From NCBI RefSeq assembly GCF_014648095.1, contig NZ_BMQL01000025.1, positions 1 through 64,000 of the forward strand: a stretch of 64,000 bases of DNA, in the 5' to 3' direction. Below are positions 1 to 12,296 of this stretch, in pieces (positions within the stretch are counted from its first letter, which is position 1; every line of letters starts with the position of its first letter). The position numbers and the translations under genes are program-made. The notes under the pieces were generated by a model that saw only the letters and a list, made by a program, of their open reading frames with translations, made no database searches and had not been told where the DNA came from. This stretch comes from Deinococcus ruber (GTDB taxonomy: Bacteria > Deinococcota > Deinococci > Deinococcales > Deinococcaceae).

Positions 1-42
1 CTGATCGCGGGCCGTGGTCAGCAGGGCGGTGCCAAGGTTCAT
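1..42 (-). CDS. Start of a gene running off the window, possibly acyl-CoA ligase
   Basis: A minus-strand ATG at 40-42 opens a frame that stays open to the window edge and begins MNLGTALLTTARDQ. This N-terminus resembles that of long-chain acyl-CoA synthetases, which often begin with MNLGT and an amphipathic stretch, but only 14 residues are visible. No well-spaced ribosome-binding site is seen (a GAAGG lies directly against the ATG), and another ATG in a different frame lies a few bases upstream. The call is a guess from the N-terminus only. Confidence 0.25.
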   Translation of the reverse strand, partial: MNLGTALLTTARDQ

Positions 43-210
43 CCTTCATCTTGACACCCTTACCGGTCAGCACGAACCCCTTAACTTACTGGCATTGCTG
101 TAAAGCAGAATAGTCTCCGGTCAAACTGCTTTAAAGCTGGCGGCGCACCAGTCCTGGTCAGCGTTAAACGCAAGCATTGATACCAGGTAGCCGTTGTCAC
201 AGCACCATGG

Positions 211-238
211 AAAAAGGCCACCCGTAGGCAGCCTTTTC
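211..238 (-). terminator. Rho-independent terminator after the lipoprotein gene
   Basis: Arms AAAAGGC (212-218) and GCCTTTT (231-237) form a stem. Read on the minus strand it ends in a run of five T, 57 bases beyond the stop of the lipoprotein gene. It could work in both directions. Confidence 0.6.
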
Positions 239-294
239 ATCTCCAGAATCCTGAGCTCAGACGTTGTTCAGGAGTGTTGTGATTGCTGTGCCGC

Positions 295-948
295 TCAGGA
301 AAAATTTGAGAGCGTAGCAGTGGTGTTGCCGAGCGTGAATGACAGTCGGCAGCCTGCCAGCGAGTTCTGGTCGGCGCTGATGATCGCCTTGAAGCTGGCG
401 TCGTTTTTGCCCCCGGTGGTCAGCACATTAATCACCGCGTCGCTGGTGCTGGCGTCGGCGCTGAGCGTGAGGGCATTGCTCTCGATGCTGTAGCTGGCGG
501 TGCCCACGCCCACAGCAGTACGTGTCAGCTTCAGCACCAGCGTGGGGGTCTGCACAATGGTGGCGCTGTTCACGGCGTCTTTGACGGTAATGCTGACCGA
601 CTTCAGCGTGACATTGATGTTCTGGGGGGCACTGCACAGGCCGCTGACGGTAGCAGACGCAAAGCCGGTGTTGAAAGCCAGACCGTGGGGGCGAATGTTG
701 AAGGGAATATTGTCGGGGAATTTGAAATCGTCGAACGATGCGGGTGGATTGCTGGTGCTGGTGCTGTAGTTGATGGTGCCGCGTACCGATTCGACCTGAA
801 GCTCGTCGCTGGGTGCGAGCGTCACGCCCGTCAGGCCCGCCGGGTTGGTAATTTCCTGCGGCGGCACCAGAGCGCCGACCACGCTGCCACAGCTGGCGAG
901 CATCGGAAGAGTAGCAGTCAACAGAGCAAATGCGTATATCTTTTTCAT
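295..948 (-). CDS. Exported lipoprotein of unknown function
   Basis: This 217-residue protein starts with a lipoprotein signal peptide: MKK, a hydrophobic run, then the lipobox LASC with the acylated cysteine at residue 20. It should therefore be anchored in a membrane after export. The mature part is rich in Ser, Thr, Val and Asn and predicted to be mostly beta strand, with only two further cysteines, the pattern of a small beta-sandwich surface protein. I do not recognise the family. An AGAGGAAG ribosome-binding site lies just before the ATG, and a terminator follows the gene, so it is probably a single-gene unit. Confidence 0.75.
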   Translation of the reverse strand: MKKIYAFALLTATLPMLASCGSVVGALVPPQEITNPAGLTGVTLAPSDELQVESVRGTINYSTSTSNPPASFDDFKFPDNIPFNIRPHGLAFNTGFASATVSGLCSAPQNINVTLKSVSITVKDAVNSATIVQTPTLVLKLTRTAVGVGTASYSIESNALTLSADASTSDAVINVLTTGGKNDASFKAIISADQNSLAGCRLSFTLGNTTATLSNFS

Positions 949-1408
949 AGTCTTCCTCTTGGTGCGGTAATGAAACGGGAAACCCTAGAGTGGTGGCCTG
1001 AATAGCAAGAGTTCTCTGATTTTCGTACAGGACTGGCGCGGCATATCAATTCGACAGGAGTTTAGAGAGGTATGGAGCCAGCGAAAGGAGATCGCTTCTC
1101 TTCCGATGAGGCTTTACCCAAGAACGTCTTAATCATACCCGCCTCATCTGAGCGGAGCCGTGAAAAAATGCGGAGGTCGCAGGAGCGTATGTGAAGAGGT
1201 CAACATCTGCACCCTCAAAAGTAGAGAGAAGGGGCAAGATTGACCCGGCCCGTCGGAAGATCACAGAAGACAGAGAAACACAGGTGTTGCTGTCGGCCCT
1301 GACGTGGGGCACTTCAGCGCATTTTCAGTACAGTGGAACCATGTGCTCATCCTTGCCAGCTTTTCTGGTTTATGTTTTCAGGCCACAGTGCCGCAGCGAG
1401 CGGGCCTG
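949..1408. other. Intergenic region between divergent genes
   Basis: 460 bases between the lipoprotein gene (minus) and the AI-2E gene (plus) must hold both promoters. The only structure I can point to is an 8-bp inverted repeat GATGAGGC (1105-1112) / GCCTCATC (1141-1148) with a 28-base loop. I do not see a convincing -35/-10 pair. An open frame from 1304 runs into the AI-2E gene but its first part does not look coding. Confidence 0.4.
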
Positions 1409-2512
1409 ATGGCAGGCCGCAGCGTTGCCGATCTGTTGCGGGCCATCTGGAATCAACCGTGGGTACGGCTGCTGTTTTATATCGTGCTGGCGCTGGTGGC
1501 CTTCAGTCTGTCGCGTCAACTCGCGGGCGTCATCATGACCGGACTGGTGGCCTATGCGCTGGCCTTTCTGGTCAATCCGTTGCTGGTGTGGCTGGAAAAG
1601 CGGCGCATCAAGCGGGCGTTCGGCGTCCTGCTGCTGATCGTGGTGGCACTGGCGATCACGGTACTGCTGGTCTGGACGCTGACCGCACAGGTCATCAGTC
1701 TGATCAACGATCTGCCCAAGCTGATCGAGCAGCTCAGCCGTACACTGGGCACCCTGCTCGACCGGCTCAGCGGAATTCCGGGGCTGGAAAACGGACGGGC
1801 ACGCCTGACGGATTATCTGAATGCCCAGGCCACCGGCCTCAACAAGAATCTTCAGCCCCTGTTGACCCGGCTGGTGTCGTCGGGCGGCTCACTGCTGGGC
1901 GGCGCACTCAATGCGCTCGGCTGGATCGGAAACGCAACGTTTGCCATCACGCTGGCGCTGTATTTCATGTTCGACTACGAGCGCGTCGGGCCGAGCGTGC
2001 TGCGGCTGCTTCCCGTAAGCTGGCAACCTCTGACCGCCCGCCTGAGCAGCGACGTGGGCGAGTCGTTTGGCGGGTACATCCGGGGCACGCTGCTGGTGGG
2101 CCTGGGTGCGGGCGTGCTGGTGGCCGCCGGGCTGCTGGCCCTGGGCGTGCCCAACGCGCTGGCGCTGGGTCTGCTGGTGGCGGTGCTCAATCTGGTGCCG
2201 TATATCGGTCTGCTGGTGGCTGCCGTTCCTGCCATCCTGCTGGCCCTGCCGAACGGCTGGCTCAATGTGGTGCTGGTCATCGGGGTGTATTTCATTACCA
2301 ATCAGGTGGCCGGAAACCTGCTTTCGCCGTACATTCTGGGCCGCAGCAGCAATCTCAGCCCCGCCGCCGTGCTGCTGGCGCTGCTGGTGGGCCTGACGCT
2401 GGGTGGTCTGCTGGGTGGCCTGCTGGCCGTGCCGGTCGCCACGTTGCTGAAGCACTGGGTCGAAACCTACTGGATCCCCAGCCGCGCCCACAACCACAGC
2501 GGCGGCGGATAA
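1409..2512 (+). CDS. AI-2E family transporter (PerM-like membrane protein)
   Basis: A 367-residue integral membrane protein of the AI-2E transporter family (once called PerM/DUF20; family members have been linked to autoinducer-2 export or to Na+/H+ exchange, so the substrate is open). Hydrophobic helices occur near residues 15-35 and 36-75, there is a long amphipathic middle section, and a block of helices follows from about 195 onward. The C-terminal half carries the family pattern with PYIG and a run GNLLSPYILGR. I chose the ATG at 1409 (MAGRSVADLL) because the family starts shortly before the first helix; an upstream in-frame ATG at 1304 would add 35 residues without family character. Confidence 0.85.
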   Translation: MAGRSVADLLRAIWNQPWVRLLFYIVLALVAFSLSRQLAGVIMTGLVAYALAFLVNPLLVWLEKRRIKRAFGVLLLIVVALAITVLLVWTLTAQVISLINDLPKLIEQLSRTLGTLLDRLSGIPGLENGRARLTDYLNAQATGLNKNLQPLLTRLVSSGGSLLGGALNALGWIGNATFAITLALYFMFDYERVGPSVLRLLPVSWQPLTARLSSDVGESFGGYIRGTLLVGLGAGVLVAAGLLALGVPNALALGLLVAVLNLVPYIGLLVAAVPAILLALPNGWLNVVLVIGVYFITNQVAGNLLSPYILGRSSNLSPAAVLLALLVGLTLGGLLGGLLAVPVATLLKHWVETYWIPSRAHNHSGGG

Positions 2513-2954
2513 GCCCGAACAATTCCATACGCGCCACAAAAACAGGCTGGGTGTGCGCCTGCCTCTCCGGGCGGCTTTTCACGCCCAATTTTCGGCAGCG
2601 TTTCTGTGGTGCAGGTCGTAAAATCGTGTCAGGGCAGCAGCACGGGCAACGCGCCTAAACGAAGTGAACAACTTTCCGTATTCTGGGAATGGGGCGCTGC
2701 GCCGATCTCTGCTCTTCCGCCTGACGCAGATTCGGCGCGGCGGTGTGTAAACATGCACGTTCAGGGCGTCAGGTGCTGTTGCCTCGCTGGGAACACGCAT
2801 AAACAAGCAGCGCCCGTGCGCTTTCCCGGTAGGTTATGCTGCAAGAATGCACCGGGTCCATCCGGAACATACGGAACCAACTGGCAGCATTCGCACCAGG
2901 TCGGAACCGTCCGGAACCATCTGGGATCGGCACAGGGAATCAACGGAGGACGCC
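2513..2954. other. Long gltB upstream region
   Basis: 442 bases between the AI-2E gene and the preferred gltB start. They should contain the gltBD promoter; a TATGCT at 2835-2840 is a possible -10 box but no good -35 partner stands 16-18 bases ahead of it. The last 100 bases carry the CGGAAC repeats listed separately. No RNA gene is recognised here. Confidence 0.4.
2862..2924 (+). repeat. Two imperfect direct repeats with four CGGAAC boxes ahead of gltB
   Basis: Two copies of a roughly 23-base unit (2862-2884 and 2901-2924) each hold two CGGAAC boxes (2863, 2872, 2902, 2912), each unit ending in CTGG. Within a unit the boxes are 9 or 10 bases apart, close to one helical turn. The layout suits a regulator or an RNA element controlling glutamate synthase; no factor is assigned. 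Confidence 0.45.
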
Positions 2955-7826
<4,872 letters not shown>

Positions 7827-7956
7827 GGCGTAGGGCGTGTGGCCTGTAAAGACAGCGAACTGACAGACCGCACGCCACTTCATCAGATCATCGTTAGTTT
7901 CTGTGCTTCCCACCCACTACAAACCACGAGCCACAAGCTCTGCGAAGGAGCCATCA

Positions 7957-9423
7957 ATGGCGAAAGTCACCGGTTTTATAGAATTTGAGCGCGTCAAAGA
8001 GAGTTACGACCCCGCCGATGCGCGGCTGCGGCATTACCGCGAATTCGTCCATCCACTCGGCGAACAGGCTGCACATCAGCAGGCGGCCCGCTGTATGGAC
8101 TGCGGCATTCCGTTCTGCAACAACGGCTGCCCGGTCAACAACATCATTCCCGATTTCAACGATCTGGTGTACCAGAACGACTGGAAAGCAGCCATCGACG
8201 TGCTGCATTCCACCAACAACTTCCCCGAGTTCACCGGGCGTATCTGCCCCGCGCCCTGCGAGGCGGCCTGCACGCTGAATTTCAATGACGATGCAGTGGG
8301 TATCAAGAGCATCGAGCGCTCTATTATCGACCGGGCGTGGCAGGAAGGCTGGGTGGTGCCGCAGCCGCCCACCACCAAGACTGGCAAGAAAGTCGCGGTT
8401 GTCGGCAGCGGTCCCGCCGGACTGGCCGCCGCGCAGCAGCTCGCCCGTGCAGGCCATGATGTGACCGTCTTCGAGAAGAACGAGCGCATCGGCGGCCTGA
8501 TGCGCTACGGCATTCCCGATTTCAAGATGGAAAAGCACCACATCGATCGCCGCGTTCAGCAGATGGAGCAGGAAGGCGTGACCTTCCGCACAGGCGTGCT
8601 GGTGGGCGAACTGCCGGAAGGTATGAAAGTGACCTCGCACCACGTCACCACCATCAGCGCCGACGAGCTGAAGGCTGATTTCGACGCGGTACTGCTGGCG
8701 GGCGGAGCCGAACACCCCCGCGATCTGCCGGTGCCGGGCCGCGAACTCGACGGCGTGCATTTCGCCATGGAATTCCTGCCGCAGCAGAACCGCGTCAATC
8801 ACGGCTGGAAGGGCGACGGGCAGATTCTGGCGACCGGAAAAGACGTGATCGTGATCGGCGGTGGCGACACCGGCAGCGACTGCATGGGCACCAGCCACCG
8901 TCAGGGCGCGAAGAGCGTGACGCAGTTCGAACTGATGCCGATGCCGCCGGAGAGTGAGTACAAGCCGCTGAGCTGGCCGTACTGGCCCTACCGTCTGCGA
9001 ACCAGCAGCAGCCACGAGGAGGGCGGCCAGCGTCAGTTTGCGATTGCCACCCGCGAGTTTATCGGCGAGAACGGCAAGCTGACCGGCATCCGCACCGTGC
9101 GCGTGCAGTGGGAAGGCGGCAAGATGGTCGAGATGGAAGGCACGGAAGAAGTGCTGCCCGCCGATCTGGTGCTGCTGGCGATGGGCTTCATGAGTCCGAT
9201 TGGCAGCATTCTGGAGAAGTTCGGCGTGCAGAAGGACGGACGCGGCAATGCTCAGGCCGGAACTGATGAGGGCAGCGGCTACGTCACCAACGTACCGGGC
9301 GTGTTCGCGGCGGGCGACATGCGGCGCGGCCAATCGCTGGTGGTGTGGGCCATCCGCGAGGGGCGGCAGGCAGCGCGGGCGGTCGACAGCTTCCTGATGG
9401 GAACGTCGGTGCTGCCCCGGTAA
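7957..9423 (+). CDS. gltD: Glutamate synthase small subunit
   Basis: A 488-residue flavoprotein that oxidises NADPH and passes electrons through iron-sulfur clusters to GltB. The N-terminal ferredoxin-like part holds two cysteine groups, [14 protein letters not shown] near residues 45-60 and CPAPCEAAC near 95-105, for two 4Fe-4S clusters. An FAD dinucleotide fold starts at [14 protein letters not shown] (about residue 148) and an NADPH fold at [13 protein letters not shown] (about 298). The C-terminal [11 protein letters not shown] closes the FAD site. Length is normal for the family. The ATG at 7957 is preceded by GAAGGAG; an in-frame ATG at 7903 has none. The gene follows gltB on the same strand and is probably co-transcribed. 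Confidence 0.96.
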   Translation: MAKVTGFIEFERVKESYDPADARLRHYREFVHPLGEQAAHQQAARCMDCGIPFCNNGCPVNNIIPDFNDLVYQNDWKAAIDVLHSTNNFPEFTGRICPAPCEAACTLNFNDDAVGIKSIERSIIDRAWQEGWVVPQPPTTKTGKKVAVVGSGPAGLAAAQQLARAGHDVTVFEKNERIGGLMRYGIPDFKMEKHHIDRRVQQMEQEGVTFRTGVLVGELPEGMKVTSHHVTTISADELKADFDAVLLAGGAEHPRDLPVPGRELDGVHFAMEFLPQQNRVNHGWKGDGQILATGKDVIVIGGGDTGSDCMGTSHRQGAKSVTQFELMPMPPESEYKPLSWPYWPYRLRTSSSHEEGGQRQFAIATREFIGENGKLTGIRTVRVQWEGGKMVEMEGTEEVLPADLVLLAMGFMSPIGSILEKFGVQKDGRGNAQAGTDEGSGYVTNVPGVFAAGDMRRGQSLVVWAIREGRQAARAVDSFLMGTSVLPR

Positions 9424-9465
9424 AACACGGCTTCTGCGCTAGGGGCCGGGTTTTTCAGCGTCTGC

Positions 9466-9738
9466 TCACGGCCCATAGCGCAGGGCACATTCAGCACAAC
9501 TCAGCACTTCTCGCACGATCTCGGAGCCCTGGCCGCCGGGATCGTTTCTTTTGAGGCGGGCAGAGCGGGCCTTTTTTGATCTGTTCTTGCGGCTGCCCTT
9601 GGCCCCTTCGGCGGGAACGGGCGGGTAAATGTTCTCTCGGGGTGGATACGACTTTGGGCGGGTTTCCAAGACGACACGCTGAACCGGGGTATGCAGCGGC
9701 ACGGTGCGGCCACAGAGTTGGCAGTTGAACATAAACAT
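9466..9738 (-). CDS. Small zinc-ribbon-like protein
   Basis: A 90-residue basic protein with two cysteine knuckles: CQLC at residues 7-10 and CAEC near residue 81, separated by a Lys/Arg-rich linker. Four cysteines in two CxxC pairs are the pattern of a structural zinc ribbon; such small proteins often bind nucleic acid or ribosomes. I do not recognise a named family, although the opening ([14 protein letters not shown]) looks like a conserved protein rather than a chance frame. It lies on the opposite strand to its neighbours and its leader holds two hairpins. A second in-frame Met lies two residues on. Longer alternative frames overlap it but lack this pattern. Confidence 0.6.
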   Translation of the reverse strand: MFMFNCQLCGRTVPLHTPVQRVVLETRPKSYPPRENIYPPVPAEGAKGSRKNRSKKARSARLKRNDPGGQGSEIVREVLSCAECALRYGP

Positions 9739-9740
9739 GT

Positions 9741-9794
9741 GCGGCCTTGGCGCAAGCTGGCCGCAGACTTGAAGGATCGGCTGAAAAGGCCGAT
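9741..9794 (-). promoter_or_regulatory. Two hairpins in the leader of the zinc-ribbon gene
   Basis: On the minus strand the leader can fold ATCGGC/GCCGAT (arms 9776-9781 and 9789-9794) and then GCGGCC/GGCCGC (arms 9741-9746 and 9759-9764), the second hairpin ending two bases before the start codon and covering the region where a ribosome-binding site is expected. This could be translational control; it could also be chance in GC-rich DNA. Confidence 0.35.
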
Positions 9795-10018
9795 GAACAC
9801 GTATGACGGGTGCTGAACAGAGGTGCCGAGCAGGGTGCTCCAGGCAGGTGAATCATCCACCGAAACTTGCTTTATCTCAATCTTCAGCCGTTGGGGAGAG
9901 CCGCTCACGTTGGAGGGGGCTGAGGCTCGCTAGGTTCTGGGCGCTCATCGTACCTGCTCTGGACGGTGGTGGCAAGTGCAGGACACCTGACTGCCTCCGA
10001 TTTGTCATGATGGATGCA

Positions 10019-10531
10019 ATGAAGAGACTTCTCTGCCTTGCCATCGCCGCGCCGCTGCTGCTGGCGGCCTGTTCCAAAAACAGCACCGACGCCTCTGGCG
10101 TTCAGATCTTCAAGTACGCCAGCGGCATTCATCAGGAGGGGCAGATCACGTACAAGGAACACCCCCCGGTGGGCGGGCCGCACAACCCGCGCTGGCAGCA
10201 GTGCGGCATCTACACGCAGCCGTTGTACGACCAGTACGCCGTGCACAGCATGGAACACGGCGCGGTCTGGATCACCTACAAGCCGGGCACCTCTGCCGCC
10301 GATATCGCCAAACTGACGGCAGCCGTGCAGGGCCGCAGCTACATCCTGATGTCGCCCTACGAGAATCAGCCTGCGCCCATCATGGCGAGCGCGTGGAATG
10401 CCCAGCTCACGCTGAAATCTGCCGACGACCCCGCCCTGAAGGACTTTCTGGCGAAGTACGAGCAGGGCGAGAGTGCGCCGGAGCGCGGCGCGGCCTGTGA
10501 CGGGCCATACGCGACCACCACTACGCAGTGA
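10019..10531 (+). CDS. DUF3105 lipoprotein
   Basis: A 170-residue exported protein with a lipobox (LAAC, cysteine at residue 18) after a Lys-Arg start, so it is lipid-anchored. The mature part has the DUF3105 pattern: HPPVGGPHNPRWQQCGIY, then YAVHSMEHGAVWITY, with conserved His and Cys residues that would suit a metal site; the family has no settled function. The start is uncertain because three in-frame ATG codons lie within 12 bases (10007, 10010, 10019); I chose the one giving the usual signal peptide n-region. The DUF305 gene begins 10 bases after the stop, so the two are probably one operon and may work together at the membrane. Confidence 0.85.
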   Translation: MKRLLCLAIAAPLLLAACSKNSTDASGVQIFKYASGIHQEGQITYKEHPPVGGPHNPRWQQCGIYTQPLYDQYAVHSMEHGAVWITYKPGTSAADIAKLTAAVQGRSYILMSPYENQPAPIMASAWNAQLTLKSADDPALKDFLAKYEQGESAPERGAACDGPYATTTTQ

Positions 10532-10541
10532 AGGCCAGACA

Positions 10542-11186
10542 GTGAAGGCCGTTCGCGCCGTGCTGGCAGCGCTGGTGGTGGTGCTGGGCCTGGCCGGATG
10601 GGGGCTGTGGATCTCGGTCAGGCCGCCGCAGGAAGGCAGCCCGGCGGTGCGCTTTGCCCGCGATATGCGGCTGCACCACGCGCAGGCGGTCGAGCTGAGC
10701 ATGCATATTCTGGAGCGCCCGGTGTCGGCCCCGGTGCGCTTGCTGGCGCAGGATATCGCGGTGACGCAGGAAGCCCAGATCGGGCAGATGGGCGGCTGGC
10801 TCGATATCTGGGGGCTGCCGTTTGCAGGCCGCGACGCACCGATGGCGGGCATGAACCGCGTGGCGATGGGCATGGCAACCGAGGCGCAGGTGCGTTCGCT
10901 CGATACCCTGAGCGCAAAACAGGCTGAAATCGAGTACCTCGAACTGATGATTCAGCACCACCGGGGCGGCGTGCAGATGGCGCAGGACGGGCTGAAGTCG
11001 GGCGTGCCGCAGGTGCAGACGCTGGCCCACGCCATCGTGCAGAGCCAGACCGCCGAGATTTCACTGATTGCCGGAATGCTGAGGCAGCGCGGCGCAGCGG
11101 TTCCGGCGGGGTTGCCGTCACCGGGTACGGCCCCGGCGTCCAGCGACCCGGCAAACACGGATTCCATGCCGATGGATATGAAATAA
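10542..11186 (+). CDS. DUF305 protein, membrane-anchored, putative metal handling
   Basis: A 214-residue protein beginning with a hydrophobic helix (about residues 5-25) that acts as signal or anchor. The rest is the four-helix DUF305 fold with two half-repeats: FARDMRLHHAQAVELSMHI near residue 40 and LELMIQHHRGGVQMAQ near 130. The HH...A...M pattern is typical of the family; one member, CopM of cyanobacteria, binds copper, so a periplasmic metal role is plausible but not shown here. The C-terminal end is Pro/Ser-rich with several Met. Start is the GTG at 10542, which fits the spacing after the DUF3105 stop; the longer frame from 10473 would overlap that gene. Confidence 0.82.
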   Translation: MKAVRAVLAALVVVLGLAGWGLWISVRPPQEGSPAVRFARDMRLHHAQAVELSMHILERPVSAPVRLLAQDIAVTQEAQIGQMGGWLDIWGLPFAGRDAPMAGMNRVAMGMATEAQVRSLDTLSAKQAEIEYLELMIQHHRGGVQMAQDGLKSGVPQVQTLAHAIVQSQTAEISLIAGMLRQRGAAVPAGLPSPGTAPASSDPANTDSMPMDMK

Positions 11187-11285
11187 CGCCGAGTTCCCGG
11201 CGCTGTTCTGCACACGCTGCCCTGCTTCCGGCGCTGCCCGAGCGTGCCGAGAAAGGGCTGTCTCGGGGTCCGGCAGAACGTTAAA

Positions 11286-11322
11286 AATTATGAACATGTT
11301 ACAATTCTGAAGACATCTTCAG
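11286..11322 (+). promoter_or_regulatory. Candidate promoter and two adjoining palindromes ahead of the PKS/NRPS cluster
   Basis: An AT-rich quasi-palindrome at 11286-11306 is centred on AACATGTT and flanked by AATT arms. It covers a possible -10 box TACAAT (11300-11305). Directly after it, CTGAAGA/TCTTCAG (11307-11313 and 11316-11322) forms a perfect 7-bp inverted repeat with a 2-base centre. The AT-rich patch stands out from its GC-rich surroundings. No good -35 box is seen. This is the only obvious control region ahead of the phosphopantetheinyl transferase and PKS genes. Confidence 0.45.
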
Positions 11323-11453
11323 AGCTTTCTCCTGTCGTCTGCCTGCCTCTGTGTTGCTCCTCTGAGCCGTGTCTGGGGTGTCTCCGGTGTTGGTTTATCA
11401 GGTATCCAGAGAATCTTGGCACACCCTCAGCGTTGGTGCATCAGGGAGGCGAT

Positions 11454-12260
11454 GTGGAGGACACGGAGCGCTTGACCTTGCCGCAGACGAGGCAGCAGAC
11501 AGACGCCGGGCCAGTGGTGGTATGGCGCTACCAGCTTTCAAGCCAGCCCAGTGCGCCAGACGCCTTTTTCTGCCTGTCGCCACAGGAACAGGCGCGGGCG
11601 GCTCAGCTGATCGATCTTCAGAGCCGCCGCCTCTTTCTGGCCGCCGCGCTGATGAAGCGTCGGGTGCTCGCGCATCTGCTCGGCGTGTCACCCGCAGAGG
11701 TGCGTTTCGGGGCTGGGCCGCACGGCAAACCGCTGATTGCCCCGGCACAGAACCCGCACGATCTGCGCTTCAATGTCAGTCATTCCGGCACGGTGGCGCT
11801 GCTGGCGGTAGCGCGGGGCCGTGAGGTCGGCACCGATATAGAGCGGCTGCGGGCGTTGCAGTGGCGCGGCGTGGCGGCGCAGGTGTATACGCAGGCCGAA
11901 CAGCGGGCGCTGGAACGGCTGCCTGCCGCAGCTCAGCAGGCTGCTTTCTTTCAGCTCTGGACAGCTAAAGAAGCGTACCTGAAGGCGCTCGGTTGCGGCT
12001 TTTCGCTGCCGCCCGAGCAGGTTTCGCTCGGCATTCACGGCGGCGAGGTCTGTGTGGTGCAGGCCGCGCCCCACGATACGCGTCGGTGGCAGGGTCGTCT
12101 GCTGAGTGTGCAGGACGGCTATCAGGCCGCGCTGGTGGTACAGGCTGCCGCCGTACCCCTGACTGCCGAACTGCACGACTGGACGCCGGATACTCTGCCG
12201 CCCTTCGCGGCGCTGCCAGGCCAGGGCCAACCTGCCGCCGATCACTCTGCCGCCGACTGA
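11454..12260 (+). CDS. 4'-phosphopantetheinyl transferase, Sfp type
   Basis: A 268-residue enzyme that transfers the phosphopantetheine arm of CoA to the serine of carrier domains, needed by every PKS, NRPS and ACP in this cluster. The two Mg/CoA motifs are clear: GTDIE (about residues 125-129) and WTAKEAYLKALGCG (about 167-180), with RFNVSHSG upstream, the Sfp/Gsp pattern of about 230 residues plus extensions. I chose the GTG at 11454 because GGAGG lies six bases ahead; the frame is open further upstream but without family sequence. It stands 36 bases before the PKS start and is probably the first gene of the operon. Confidence 0.92.
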   Translation: MEDTERLTLPQTRQQTDAGPVVVWRYQLSSQPSAPDAFFCLSPQEQARAAQLIDLQSRRLFLAAALMKRRVLAHLLGVSPAEVRFGAGPHGKPLIAPAQNPHDLRFNVSHSGTVALLAVARGREVGTDIERLRALQWRGVAAQVYTQAEQRALERLPAAAQQAAFFQLWTAKEAYLKALGCGFSLPPEQVSLGIHGGEVCVVQAAPHDTRRWQGRLLSVQDGYQAALVVQAAAVPLTAELHDWTPDTLPPFAALPGQGQPAADHSAAD

Positions 12261-12296
12261 CCAGCATTTTTCGTTCCCTTCCATCTGAGGTGTTCC

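Noticed and set aside
2847..2954. The gltB leader as a T-box or glutamine riboswitch
   Set aside because: CGGAAC repeats are direct, not paired, and no T-box sequence or specifier loop is seen.
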